In this document: positions 1 through 7,399 of the stretch, piece by piece
Layout: each line of letters begins with the position of its first letter
Position numbering within the stretch: position 1 is the first letter of the stretch
NCBI GenBank assembly: GCA_026708015.1
Contig: JAPOVT010000055.1
Span: 14,461-78,460 of the forward strand
Reading direction: 5' to 3'
DNA: 64,000 nucleotides
DNA from: a bacterium
GTDB taxonomy: Bacteria > Actinomycetota > Acidimicrobiia > Acidimicrobiales > Bin134
Notes under the pieces: model-generated
The model's input: only the letters and a program-made list of their open reading frames with translations
The model's database searches: none
What the model was told of the DNA's origin: nothing
Made by a program: the position numbers and the translations under genes

Positions 1-2258
1 CGGCCACCCCGGTCATCCCGACGATCGTCGCGGTCCCGGCCGCCCCGATCATCTGAACGAGAACCAGAATCGCGGTCGCCGCCGCTCTCGTCACCGACCA
101 GCTTGAGGCTGATCTTTCCGTTTGGATCGATGTCTTCCACGACAACCTCAAGGTCGTCGCCCAGCGCAACCACGTCCTCAACGCGCTCCACCCGTCGACC
201 TCGGCCCAGCTTGGAGATGTGTACAAGGCCGTCGCGGCCCGGAAGGATGTTCACGAACGCACCGAACGCGGTGATGTTCACCACCTTCCCGTTGTAAACC
301 TCTCCCACATCGGCGGTGGGAGGATCCAGAATCAAGCGGATTTGGCGCTCGGCCTCGTCCACGCAATTGCGGTCGGGCGATGAGATGGTGACGATCCCTG
401 AGTCCTGGCCGTCGTCCACATTGATCTCGGCCCCGGTCTCGGCCTGAATGGAATTGATCACCTTGCCCTTGGGCCCGATGACCTCGCCGATCTTGTCCAG
501 AGGGATCTCGAACTTGACGATCTTGGGGGCGGTAGGCCCAACATCGTCTCGGGGGGCGTCAATGGCCTCGGCCATGACCTCAAGGATCTTCATCCGGGCA
601 TCGCGAGCCTGGTTCAATGCGCCAGCCAGCACGTCGGCGGGCAGACCGTCGATTTTCGTGTCGAGTTGCAGTGCGGTCACGAATTCAGCAGTGCCGGCAA
701 CCTTGAAGTCCATGTCGCCGAAGGCATCCTCGGCACCAAGGATGTCGGTAAGGGTGGTGTATTGGCCCTCGTGGAAGACCAATCCCATGGCGATGCCAGC
801 CACCGGGGCCTTGATGGGCACTCCCGCGTCCATCAGCGACAGCGTGGACGAGCACACCGAACCCATGGAAGTCGATCCATTGGACGAGAGCACCTCCGAC
901 ACCAGCCGCAGCGTGTACGGGAATTCGTCCATGTCGGGGATGACGGGGACCAGCGCCTTCTCGGCCAGGGCCCCGTGCCCGATCTCCCGGCGCTTGGGAC
1001 CCCGCATGAAGCCGGTCTCCCCAGTGGAGTAGGGCGGGAAGTTGTAGTGGTGGATGTACCGCTTCTTGTCGATGGGGTCGATCCCGTCGATCATCTGATC
1101 CATGCGGGCGGTGCCCAGCGTGGTGATGTTCAGCACCTGGGTCTCGCCCCGCTCGAACAGCCCGGACCCATGGGCGGTGTCGACCACCGCGACATCTGAC
1201 CCCAGAGGTCGGAGGTCTGCCGCACCCCGGCCGTCAATCCGGACGCCCTCGCTCACGATGCGGTTGCGGACAATGCTCTTGGTAAGCGAGCGGATGGCCG
1301 CGGAGACCTGCTTGTCGGCCCCATCGGTCTCCTCGAACCGGTCGGCCAGGGCGGCAATGATCTCTTCTTTGGCCTGCGTCTCAGCCTCCTGGCGCTCAGC
1401 CTTGTCGGCGATGGACATGGCCGCGGCCAGCTTCTCGGAACCGATTTCGGCCACCGCCGCCTCTACCTCGGGGCTGTAGTCCACCTGGAGATCGAATTCC
1501 ATGGGGGGCTTCACCCCCGCCGTGGCGATCAGGCGACGCTGTAGGCCCACCGCCTCTTTGATCCATTCCTTGGACTTCTCCAAGCCCTCCGCCAACGCGG
1601 CTTCGTCGACCTTGGGAGTACCGTCTTGGTACAGCGACCAGCTTGCCTCGGTTCCGTTGGCCTCCACCATCATGATGGCCACGTCGCCGTCGTCCAGGAC
1701 TCGGCCGGCTACAACCATCTCGAACGTGGAGTCGGTCCCCTCGGCGTAGGTCGGGTGGGGAATCCACTCCCCATCGGCGCTGTGGGCCACTCGGACTGCG
1801 CCGATCGGCCCTGCGAACGGTATTCCCGAGAGGCTCAGAGCGGCCGATGCCCCGTTTATGGCAATCACGTCATAGGGGTTCTCCTGATCAGCCCCCAGAA
1901 CGGTTCCCACGATGTGGATCTCGTTGCGAAACCCGTCGGGGAAAGAGGGTCGCAGCGGCCGGTCGATCAGCCGGCACGTCAAGATCGCCGACTCCGGGGC
2001 CCGGCCCTCGCGCCGGAAGAACGAGCCGGGGATCTTGCCCGCGGCGTACATCCTCTCCTCGATGTCGACGGTCAGGGGGAAGAAGTCGGCGCCTTCCCGG
2101 ACACGACGAGCCGCAGTTGCGGTCACCAGGATGGTGGTGTCGCCCATTCGGGCGACTACCGCTCCGTCGGCTTGGCCGGCCAGACGGCCAGCCTCAAAGG
2201 ACAGGGTCTTGTTTTCCGCACCGCCGACAACGGCCGATACGGTGATGGCTTCCGCCAT
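1..2258 (-). CDS. pnp: Polyribonucleotide nucleotidyltransferase (PNPase), 3' end outside window
   Basis: PNPase is a phosphorolytic 3'-5' exoribonuclease that degrades mRNA to nucleoside diphosphates and trims structured RNA. The reading frame is open from an ATG at 2258 to the left edge (752 codons seen). The ATG follows an AGAGGAGAA ribosome-binding site. Visible parts are the N-terminal RNase PH-type core, a KH domain with GPKG as its GXXG loop (about residue 593), an S1 domain ending near residue 720, and the start of an Arg/Asp/Gly-rich tail (DDRGGRDRDD-like). Such basic tails are common in actinobacterial PNPases and may aid RNA binding. The stop codon lies beyond base 1. It is downstream of rpsO, the classic rpsO-pnp pair, with a long hairpin between them. 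Confidence 0.96.
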   Translation of the reverse strand, partial: MAEAITVSAVVGGAENKTLSFEAGRLAGQADGAVVARMGDTTILVTATAARRVREGADFFPLTVDIEERMYAAGKIPGSFFRREGRAPESAILTCRLIDRPLRPSFPDGFRNEIHIVGTVLGADQENPYDVIAINGASAALSLSGIPFAGPIGAVRVAHSADGEWIPHPTYAEGTDSTFEMVVAGRVLDDGDVAIMMVEANGTEASWSLYQDGTPKVDEAALAEGLEKSKEWIKEAVGLQRRLIATAGVKPPMEFDLQVDYSPEVEAAVAEIGSEKLAAAMSIADKAERQEAETQAKEEIIAALADRFEETDGADKQVSAAIRSLTKSIVRNRIVSEGVRIDGRGAADLRPLGSDVAVVDTAHGSGLFERGETQVLNITTLGTARMDQMIDGIDPIDKKRYIHHYNFPPYSTGETGFMRGPKRREIGHGALAEKALVPVIPDMDEFPYTLRLVSEVLSSNGSTSMGSVCSSTLSLMDAGVPIKAPVAGIAMGLVFHEGQYTTLTDILGAEDAFGDMDFKVAGTAEFVTALQLDTKIDGLPADVLAGALNQARDARMKILEVMAEAIDAPRDDVGPTAPKIVKFEIPLDKIGEVIGPKGKVINSIQAETGAEINVDDGQDSGIVTISSPDRNCVDEAERQIRLILDPPTADVGEVYNGKVVNITAFGAFVNILPGRDGLVHISKLGRGRRVERVEDVVALGDDLEVVVEDIDPNGKISLKLVGDESGGDRDSGSRSDDRGGRDRDDRRDDRGG

Positions 2259-2312
2259 TTTTTCTCCTCTCCGGACCACGCAAGGTCCGAGCGGGCCGGA
2301 CGGAGCCAGTTC

Positions 2313-2353
2313 CCAGTTGGAGAGGCCCAGGGCTGCTCGGCCCCTTCAACTGG
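2313..2353 (-). promoter_or_regulatory. Long intergenic stem-loop between rpsO and pnp
   Basis: Arms 2313-2327 and 2339-2353 are inverted repeats of 15 bases around an 11-base loop. As minus-strand RNA they form 13 Watson-Crick pairs, one G-U pair and one A-C mismatch. No U-run follows, so it is not a simple terminator. By analogy with E. coli, where RNase III cuts a pnp leader hairpin and PNPase then represses itself, this is a candidate processing and autoregulation site. That role is inference. Confidence 0.5.
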
Positions 2354-2434
2354 CAGCTGGCCATTCTCTAGGCCCGCTTATGTGTTTTCCATTGGTCGCC
2401 TGGGCGACACCCGCTTCTCAGCAGCGCAACCCAC

Positions 2435-2704
2435 TTAGCGTCGAAGGCCGAGTTCGGCAATTATGCCGCGGTACCGCTCCACGTCGTTGTCCTTGACGTA
2501 GTCGAGCAGCCGTCGCCGACGACCCACCATCATCAGCAGGCCCCGCCTGCTGTGGTGGTCCTTCTCATGCACCTTCAGATGCTCGGTGAGGTGATTGATG
2601 CGCTCAGTAAGCAGAGCGATCTGGACCTCAGGCGAGCCTGTGTCGGTGTCGTGCAGGCGGTGCTGTTCGATCGTCGCGGTCTTTGACAGTAGCTTCTCGG
2701 CCAT
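2435..2704 (-). CDS. rpsO: 30S ribosomal protein S15
   Basis: This 89-residue protein has the normal S15 length and sequence. Recognisable blocks are the N-terminal helix, [16 protein letters not shown] (about residues 20-35), [16 protein letters not shown], and the C-terminal RRLLDYVK region. S15 binds 16S rRNA helices early in assembly of the 30S platform. The ATG at 2704 follows a GAGTAGGG purine stretch. It is the first gene of the rpsO-pnp pair and is divergent from the kinase gene to its right, so its promoter should lie within 2705-2842. I could not pick a convincing -35/-10 there. Confidence 0.97.
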   Translation of the reverse strand: MAEKLLSKTATIEQHRLHDTDTGSPEVQIALLTERINHLTEHLKVHEKDHHSRRGLLMMVGRRRRLLDYVKDNDVERYRGIIAELGLRR

Positions 2705-2842
2705 CCCTACTCAGTGTGTCCGTCGGTCAGAAAACGGGCGATTGCATGGCACCTTGCCGTACTTGAGCCCGGGGGACCCATTCAAGCTACCACCCTGAAG
2801 GCCCGAACACCTACCTGAGAGCTTTTGCGGAATACTGGTGGC

Positions 2843-3712
2843 GTGAGGGTTGTGTCCTTCGGGAGCCTCAACTACGACCTGTCTATCTGGCTGGAACGGC
2901 TTCCTGGCCCGGATGAAACCCTGCGGGCCCAACGGATGGAGGCATTTTCCGGGGGAAAGGGCGCCAACCAGGCGACGGCCGCAGCCCGGCTGGGGGCCGA
3001 CACGCACATGGTGGGCTGCGTGGGCGATGACGACCGGGGCCGTTGGCTGCTGGAAGTGCTCAACGACAGTGGCGTAAACACCAGCCTGGTTCGTATCGCC
3101 GAGGAGCCCACCGGCACCGCGGTGCCGCTCATCTCCCCGGCCGACGTATCTATCGTGATCGTCGCCGGCGCCAACGCCAGCACCGGGGTCGCCGACGCTG
3201 ACGGCGCCGCTGAAGTCATAGCCGCGGCCGATGTGCTGCTGTTGCAAGGAGAGGTGGGGGCGGCCGGCGCTAGGAGGGCGGCCCAGGCGGCCCGTTCGGG
3301 GGGGACCACCGTGGTTTTCAATCCCGCTCCGGTCGATCCATTCCTCGTAGAGGCCGTCGTGCCCCTTACCGATGTCCTGGTGGTGAACCGGGCCGAGCAA
3401 GCCCAGATCGGTGCGATCGGCCCGGAAACCGGCCAATGCGACACAGTCGTCACTTTGGGCGGCCGAGGAGCCCAGATTGACGATGTCTTGGTCCCCTCTT
3501 ACCCCGCAGAAGTCGTGGATCCCACCGGGGCGGGCGATGCCTTCTGCGGTGCCTTGGGCGTTGCCCTAGCCGAAAGTCTCCCGCTGATCGAGGCCGTCCG
3601 ATTCGCCAACGCCGCCGGCGCTCTCGCGGTGCAAACCCCCGGCGCCCAACCCTCCATGCCCACCCGGGCCGAGGTCAACGCCCTGCTCGACGGCCGTCCG
3701 CACCCTCCTTGA
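2843..3712 (+). CDS. PfkB-family carbohydrate kinase, ribokinase-like
   Basis: This is a PfkB-fold sugar kinase of about 289 residues, most like ribokinase, which makes ribose 5-phosphate from ribose and ATP. The first PfkB signature is seen as FSGGKGANQATAAARLG near residue 35. The second, DPTGAGDAFCGAL, carries the catalytic Asp near residue 230. I chose the GTG at 2843 because the family begins with VVSFGSLNYDL; an in-frame TTG at 2825 is the alternative. Sugar specificity cannot be read from sequence, so adenosine or fructose kinase remain possible. No transporter or regulator for a sugar lies nearby. Its 3' end overlaps the convergent monooxygenase gene by 38 bp. Confidence 0.85.
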   Translation: MRVVSFGSLNYDLSIWLERLPGPDETLRAQRMEAFSGGKGANQATAAARLGADTHMVGCVGDDDRGRWLLEVLNDSGVNTSLVRIAEEPTGTAVPLISPADVSIVIVAGANASTGVADADGAAEVIAAADVLLLQGEVGAAGARRAAQAARSGGTTVVFNPAPVDPFLVEAVVPLTDVLVVNRAEQAQIGAIGPETGQCDTVVTLGGRGAQIDDVLVPSYPAEVVDPTGAGDAFCGALGVALAESLPLIEAVRFANAAGALAVQTPGAQPSMPTRAEVNALLDGRPHPP

Positions 3713-4811
3713 GAGCGGGCAGGACGTGGGTGGCGGTGAGGCGCAGGCTTTCCATGACTTTGTCGTGGGGGATGTTGTAGGGGTTCATCATGCACAGCAG
3801 CAGGTCGACGCCTAGGTCGGCGAAGCCCTGACATAGCTCAATGCACTGGTCGGGGTCTCCGGCGATGGAGACACCCTGCTCAACCAGGTCCTCGATATTG
3901 AATGTGGTATCCCAATCGGCGTCTGCGGTCATGCCGGGCAGATACCGGAGGTAGTTCCAGTCGCCGAGGTCGGCCCCCTCTTCTTGGAGCATCTCGGCCA
4001 CGCTGCCCACCAACTTGAACGCCACCGTGGGGTACCACCAAAACGACTCCCGAGCGTTGTCATAGGCCTCGGCTGTGGTGGGCGCGCAGTGGAACATGGC
4101 GAAGGTGGCCACCCGGTCGTTCACGTAACCGCCCACCGGGTCCTGACATGCCTCCAATCCCTCGCGGTAAAGGTTGATCCGAAGCTCCAGTTCCTCCAGC
4201 GACACGCCGGCACTGAACGACAGCAGGCCCATTCCCATCTCCCCCACCAGCTGATGGGTCTCCCGACTGCCAGTGGCAGCCCAAATCGGGGGATGGGGCT
4301 TCTGCACCGGCTTGGGCAGAACCCGGCGACGAGGCATCGACCAGTATTGGCCCTCGAACTCGTATTCGTCATTCAGCCAACAGCCCGCGATGTGCCCTAC
4401 CGCCTCGGCCCACATGGCCCTGGTCTCCCGGGGATCGATTCCGAAACCCTCCAGTTCGGCTCGGGTGGTGGAGCGGCCGGTGCCGAATTCCACTCGTCCC
4501 CCACTGATCACGTCGAGCGTGGCCGCCGACTCGGCACTGCGGACCGGGTGGTTATAGGGCTTCGGGGTCAGGCGCACCCCATAGCCCAATCGAATCTGCT
4601 CGGTGAGTGCAGCCACTGCTCCGTAGAGCACCTCGGGGTTGGAGCTGTGCGACATCTCCTCGAGGAAGTGGTGCTCCACTGTCCAAAAGCTGTGGTATCC
4701 GAGCTGGTCGGCTAGCACGGCCTGCTGGATCAGCTCCCGGTAGCGCAGCATCTCGCTATCGGCGTGCCACGGTCGAGGTACCGGGATCTCAGAGAATAGG
4801 GCTAGCTCCAT
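3675..4811 (-). CDS. LLM-class flavin-dependent oxidoreductase (luciferase-like monooxygenase)
   Basis: This 378-residue TIM-barrel protein belongs to the bacterial luciferase-like family, which uses reduced FMN or F420 to oxidise organic substrates. Visible signs are the N-terminal ELALFSEIP strand, FWTVEHHF (about residues 42-49, the EHHF typical of the family), LGYGVRLTP, the GRVEFGTGRS loop near residue 105 and PPIWAATGS near residue 177. The substrate is unknown. Its ATG is 6 bp from the ribF stop, so it is probably co-transcribed with the FMN/FAD synthetase gene. A functional link through flavin supply is inference. The gene interrupts the usual ribF-rpsO order. Confidence 0.85.
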   Translation of the reverse strand: MELALFSEIPVPRPWHADSEMLRYRELIQQAVLADQLGYHSFWTVEHHFLEEMSHSSNPEVLYGAVAALTEQIRLGYGVRLTPKPYNHPVRSAESAATLDVISGGRVEFGTGRSTTRAELEGFGIDPRETRAMWAEAVGHIAGCWLNDEYEFEGQYWSMPRRRVLPKPVQKPHPPIWAATGSRETHQLVGEMGMGLLSFSAGVSLEELELRINLYREGLEACQDPVGGYVNDRVATFAMFHCAPTTAEAYDNARESFWWYPTVAFKLVGSVAEMLQEEGADLGDWNYLRYLPGMTADADWDTTFNIEDLVEQGVSIAGDPDQCIELCQGFADLGVDLLLCMMNPYNIPHDKVMESLRLTATHVLPALKEGADGRRAGR

Positions 4812-4817
4812 TTCTGA

Positions 4818-5810
4818 CTAGCGGGAAGGTTCCGCCATCAGGATTTCCCGAGACAAGGCAACGTCGATGCGGAGCTGTTTCACCAGGGATTCGATGCCGT
4901 CGAAGCGATGCTCGCTTCGCAGCAGCTCCACAAACTCGACTCTGGCCTCCTCGCCATACAGGTCGCCCTCAAAGTCCAGGAGGTGCGCCTCCAACAGCGA
5001 CTGCTGGGCGTGCTCGTAGAAGGTGGGCCGACGGCCGATATTGATGGCCGCCATGTATCGGGATCCGTCGGGACGGGTGTACCAGCCGGCATACACCGCG
5101 TCGGCCGGCCAGGCCATGACCATGGAAACCGGGATGTTGGCGGTGGGAAACCCAATGGCCATGCCCCGCCGATCACCCAGCACCACCTTGCCCCTGATCT
5201 CGTGGTACCTCCCCAGCATGGCCGCCGCGGTGCGAACATCCCCCCCGGCCAGCGCACGGCGCACGGCAGTGGATGACACTGGCTCGGGCCACTTCTTGTC
5301 ATGATGCAGCAGTTTCACCGCGTGCACTTCGAAGCCCATCTCCATGCCGAATTTCCGCAGCGTATCGATGTTTCCCATACGCGACCGCCCGAAGTGAAAG
5401 TCCTCCCCCACCACCACGCTTCGCACACGAAGCCTGTTCACGAAGACCTGGCGCACAAATTCCTCCGGCATGGTGTGGGCTCTATCTGGGGAGAACTCGA
5501 TCAGGTACACGTACTCAATGCCGGCCGCCTCGAGAAGTTCCAGCTTCTGGTCTAGGGAATTCAGCAGTTTGGGGGCGTTCTCGGGCCGCAAGACCAGCGC
5601 TGGGTGGCGGTCGAATGTGACTACCGCGGGGGCCGCTCCCAGCCGATCCGCCTCGGAGAGGAGCTGATTGATAACGGCCTGGTGCCCGACGTGGACGCCG
5701 TCGTACACCCCGATGCTGGCGGCGGTCTCCTCAATGCGTTCTAGGCGACCAAAGTCTTCGATGACCTGCACCGTGCTGCACGGTAGTGGCCGCAGCGTCA
5801 AACTGGACAA
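4818..5810 (-). CDS. ribF: Bifunctional riboflavin kinase / FAD synthetase
   Basis: RibF converts riboflavin to FMN and then FAD. The N-terminal adenylyltransferase part has GVYDGVHVGHQAVI (about residues 34-47), containing the HxGH nucleotide-binding motif. The C-terminal kinase part has GDRRGMAIGFPTANI (about residues 213-227) and the INIGRRPTF loop. The total of 330 residues fits the family. The longest start is a TTG at 5810. Family alignments begin near residue 14, so the GTG at 5771 is an equal candidate; neither has a strong ribosome-binding site. It follows truB by 31 bp, the usual truB-ribF order. Confidence 0.94.
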   Translation of the reverse strand: MSSLTLRPLPCSTVQVIEDFGRLERIEETAASIGVYDGVHVGHQAVINQLLSEADRLGAAPAVVTFDRHPALVLRPENAPKLLNSLDQKLELLEAAGIEYVYLIEFSPDRAHTMPEEFVRQVFVNRLRVRSVVVGEDFHFGRSRMGNIDTLRKFGMEMGFEVHAVKLLHHDKKWPEPVSSTAVRRALAGGDVRTAAAMLGRYHEIRGKVVLGDRRGMAIGFPTANIPVSMVMAWPADAVYAGWYTRPDGSRYMAAINIGRRPTFYEHAQQSLLEAHLLDFEGDLYGEEARVEFVELLRSEHRFDGIESLVKQLRIDVALSREILMAEPSR

Positions 5811-5841
5811 TCCCGCTCGACTGCGGGCCGCTCAATGTGAA

Positions 5842-6708
5842 TCAAGCGGGGATGACCACCGCTGGTTTGACCATGCCCGGACTGTGCGCTTCGTAGACGG
5901 CCAAGAGTTGTCCCTGCGCCCCGAGCACGGCCCAGGGGCCATCGCCCTCCGCCGCGATCTCCTCGGATCTCAGCACCTGTCCGTGGGCCACCCTTCGGCC
6001 CAGGTTGACGTCGACCGTGACCAAGGGGTAGTCGCGCAAAGCCTCCACCATTGACAGCAGCTCTGGAGCGCCAACCGGTTGAGCTTCATCAACGGCGAAG
6101 GAGCCAACCGCCACCCGGCGCAATGCCCGCAGGTGCCCGCCGCCGCCCAGCGCAGAGGCGATATCGGCAGCCAGCGATCGGACATAAGTTCCCGACGAGC
6201 AGCTCACCTCCATCCGGTACACCCCCGCGGGAGCGTCCAGTGGGGCAACGGCCAGCTCATGGACGGTCACTGGCCGGGCCTCCCGCTCGACCTCGATGCC
6301 CTCTCGGGCCAACTCGTGCAGCCGGCGGCCCCCGATCTTGATGGCCGAGACCATGGGCGGCACCTGCATGATGTCGCCGACGAATCGGGAAGCGGCCTCA
6401 GCCACCTGCTTCGGGGTGACTTCGGCCATATCGTGGAGTGCGGTGACCTCGCCAGACGCGTCCAGCGTGGTGGTCTCAGCGCCCAATACCAGCTCGCCCA
6501 CGTACTGCTTGGGAAGCGGTGTGAGGAATCGCAGCAGCCGGGTGGCCCGACCCACTCCCAAAAGCAGTACCCCGGTGGCGTCGGGGTCCAGCGTCCCGGA
6601 ATGCCCTACTTTGCGAGTGCCGAGGATCCCCCGGGCCTTGGCCACCACGTCGTGGGAGGTCCAACCCGCCTCTTTGTCGATGACAGCCAGCCCATCGACG
6701 GTTGTCAC
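5842..6708 (-). CDS. truB: tRNA pseudouridine(55) synthase
   Basis: TruB makes pseudouridine 55 in the T-loop of most tRNAs. The motif GHSGTLDPDATGVLLL (residues 35-50) contains the catalytic Asp41. The second motif appears as CSSGTYVRSLAADIA near residue 170. A C-terminal PUA-like part completes the 288 residues. The GTG start overlaps the rbfA stop by 4 bp (GTGA), which indicates translational coupling. Its place after rbfA and before ribF matches the conserved infB-rbfA-truB-ribF order. Confidence 0.95.
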   Translation of the reverse strand: MTTVDGLAVIDKEAGWTSHDVVAKARGILGTRKVGHSGTLDPDATGVLLLGVGRATRLLRFLTPLPKQYVGELVLGAETTTLDASGEVTALHDMAEVTPKQVAEAASRFVGDIMQVPPMVSAIKIGGRRLHELAREGIEVEREARPVTVHELAVAPLDAPAGVYRMEVSCSSGTYVRSLAADIASALGGGGHLRALRRVAVGSFAVDEAQPVGAPELLSMVEALRDYPLVTVDVNLGRRVAHGQVLRSEEIAAEGDGPWAVLGAQGQLLAVYEAHSPGMVKPAVVIPA

Positions 6709-7079
6709 TCTTCGGCCTCGTCGGCCAGATTCCGCAGAATCTGGTCGACCCTCTCACCGGCTGATATTGACGGGTCGAGGGCGAACGACAGGTCGGGCAC
6801 CCTCCGGACGGCGGCGGAGCGGGCAACCGCCTGTTTGAGCTGGTAGCGATGCTCCTCCAACGCCTCCAGGGCCTCGGTGGCCGCGTCATCGTCCAAGGCG
6901 CTGATGTACACCGTGGCCCGGCTCAACTCGACGCTGGTTTCCACTCCGGTAACGCTGGTCAGCGCTAATCGCTCATCGTCCAGTTGGGCCAGCTCAGAGG
7001 CCACAATCTCGCGCAGCAACTCCCCGAGGCGGGCTGACCGTGAATAGCGGAAGGGTCGCGACGACCGGCTGCGGGCCAT
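6705..7079 (-). CDS. rbfA: 30S ribosome-binding factor A
   Basis: RbfA is a small KH-fold factor that binds late 30S precursors near the 16S rRNA 5' helix. I chose the ATG at 7079 (MARSRSSRPFRYSRSAR) because the first 22 residues of the longer frame would run into the DUF503 gene. The 124-residue product has the helix RLGELLREIVASEL, the VTGVETSVELSRATVYIS strand region and a C-terminal ISAGERVDQILRNL that matches family ends. It starts 3 bp after the DUF503 stop and overlaps truB by 4 bp. Confidence 0.92.
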   Translation of the reverse strand: MARSRSSRPFRYSRSARLGELLREIVASELAQLDDERLALTSVTGVETSVELSRATVYISALDDDAATEALEALEEHRYQLKQAVARSAAVRRVPDLSFALDPSISAGERVDQILRNLADEAEE

Positions 7080-7081
7080 GC

Positions 7082-7375
7082 CTATTCGTCGGTGTTGAGC
7101 CAATGGGCCGTGGAGTCCACCACTTCGATGTCGGGAATCGACCACATGTACCGATCCACCTCATCGGCCATTGTCCGGCACTGGCTGGGCTGTCCCGACA
7201 CCAAAGCCACTCCCACCTCGGCTCGCTGCCAGAGATCGGTGTGCCCGGTCTCCGCCACCGAGATGCCGAATTTGCGGGCCACGCCCGACAGAACCGGACG
7301 CAATGCCGAGCGACGCTCCTTCAGCGATTGGCAGCCCGGGATGTGCAAGTCATAGACCACGGCGAGAACGTGCAT
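7082..7375 (-). CDS. DUF503 (YlxP-like) protein
   Basis: This 97-residue protein matches the DUF503/YlxP family: an N-terminal hydrophobic strand (HVLAVVYDLHIPG), the SLKERRSALRPVL helix and FGISVAETGHTDLWQRAEVGVA. The family has a ferredoxin-like fold. It is nearly always found between infB and rbfA, as here, which suggests a part in translation initiation or 30S maturation; its molecular role is not established. It lies 24 bp after infB and 2 bp before rbfA, so it is in the same transcription unit. Confidence 0.9.
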   Translation of the reverse strand: MHVLAVVYDLHIPGCQSLKERRSALRPVLSGVARKFGISVAETGHTDLWQRAEVGVALVSGQPSQCRTMADEVDRYMWSIPDIEVVDSTAHWLNTDE

Positions 7376-7399
7376 CGGTTCACCTCACCCCTCGTGTTT

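Noticed and set aside
2705-2842. Possible promoters for rpsO in the divergent gap
   Set aside because: TTGAAT and TACGGC occur on the minus strand, but the -10 lacks the final T and the spacing is off; not reported as a feature.
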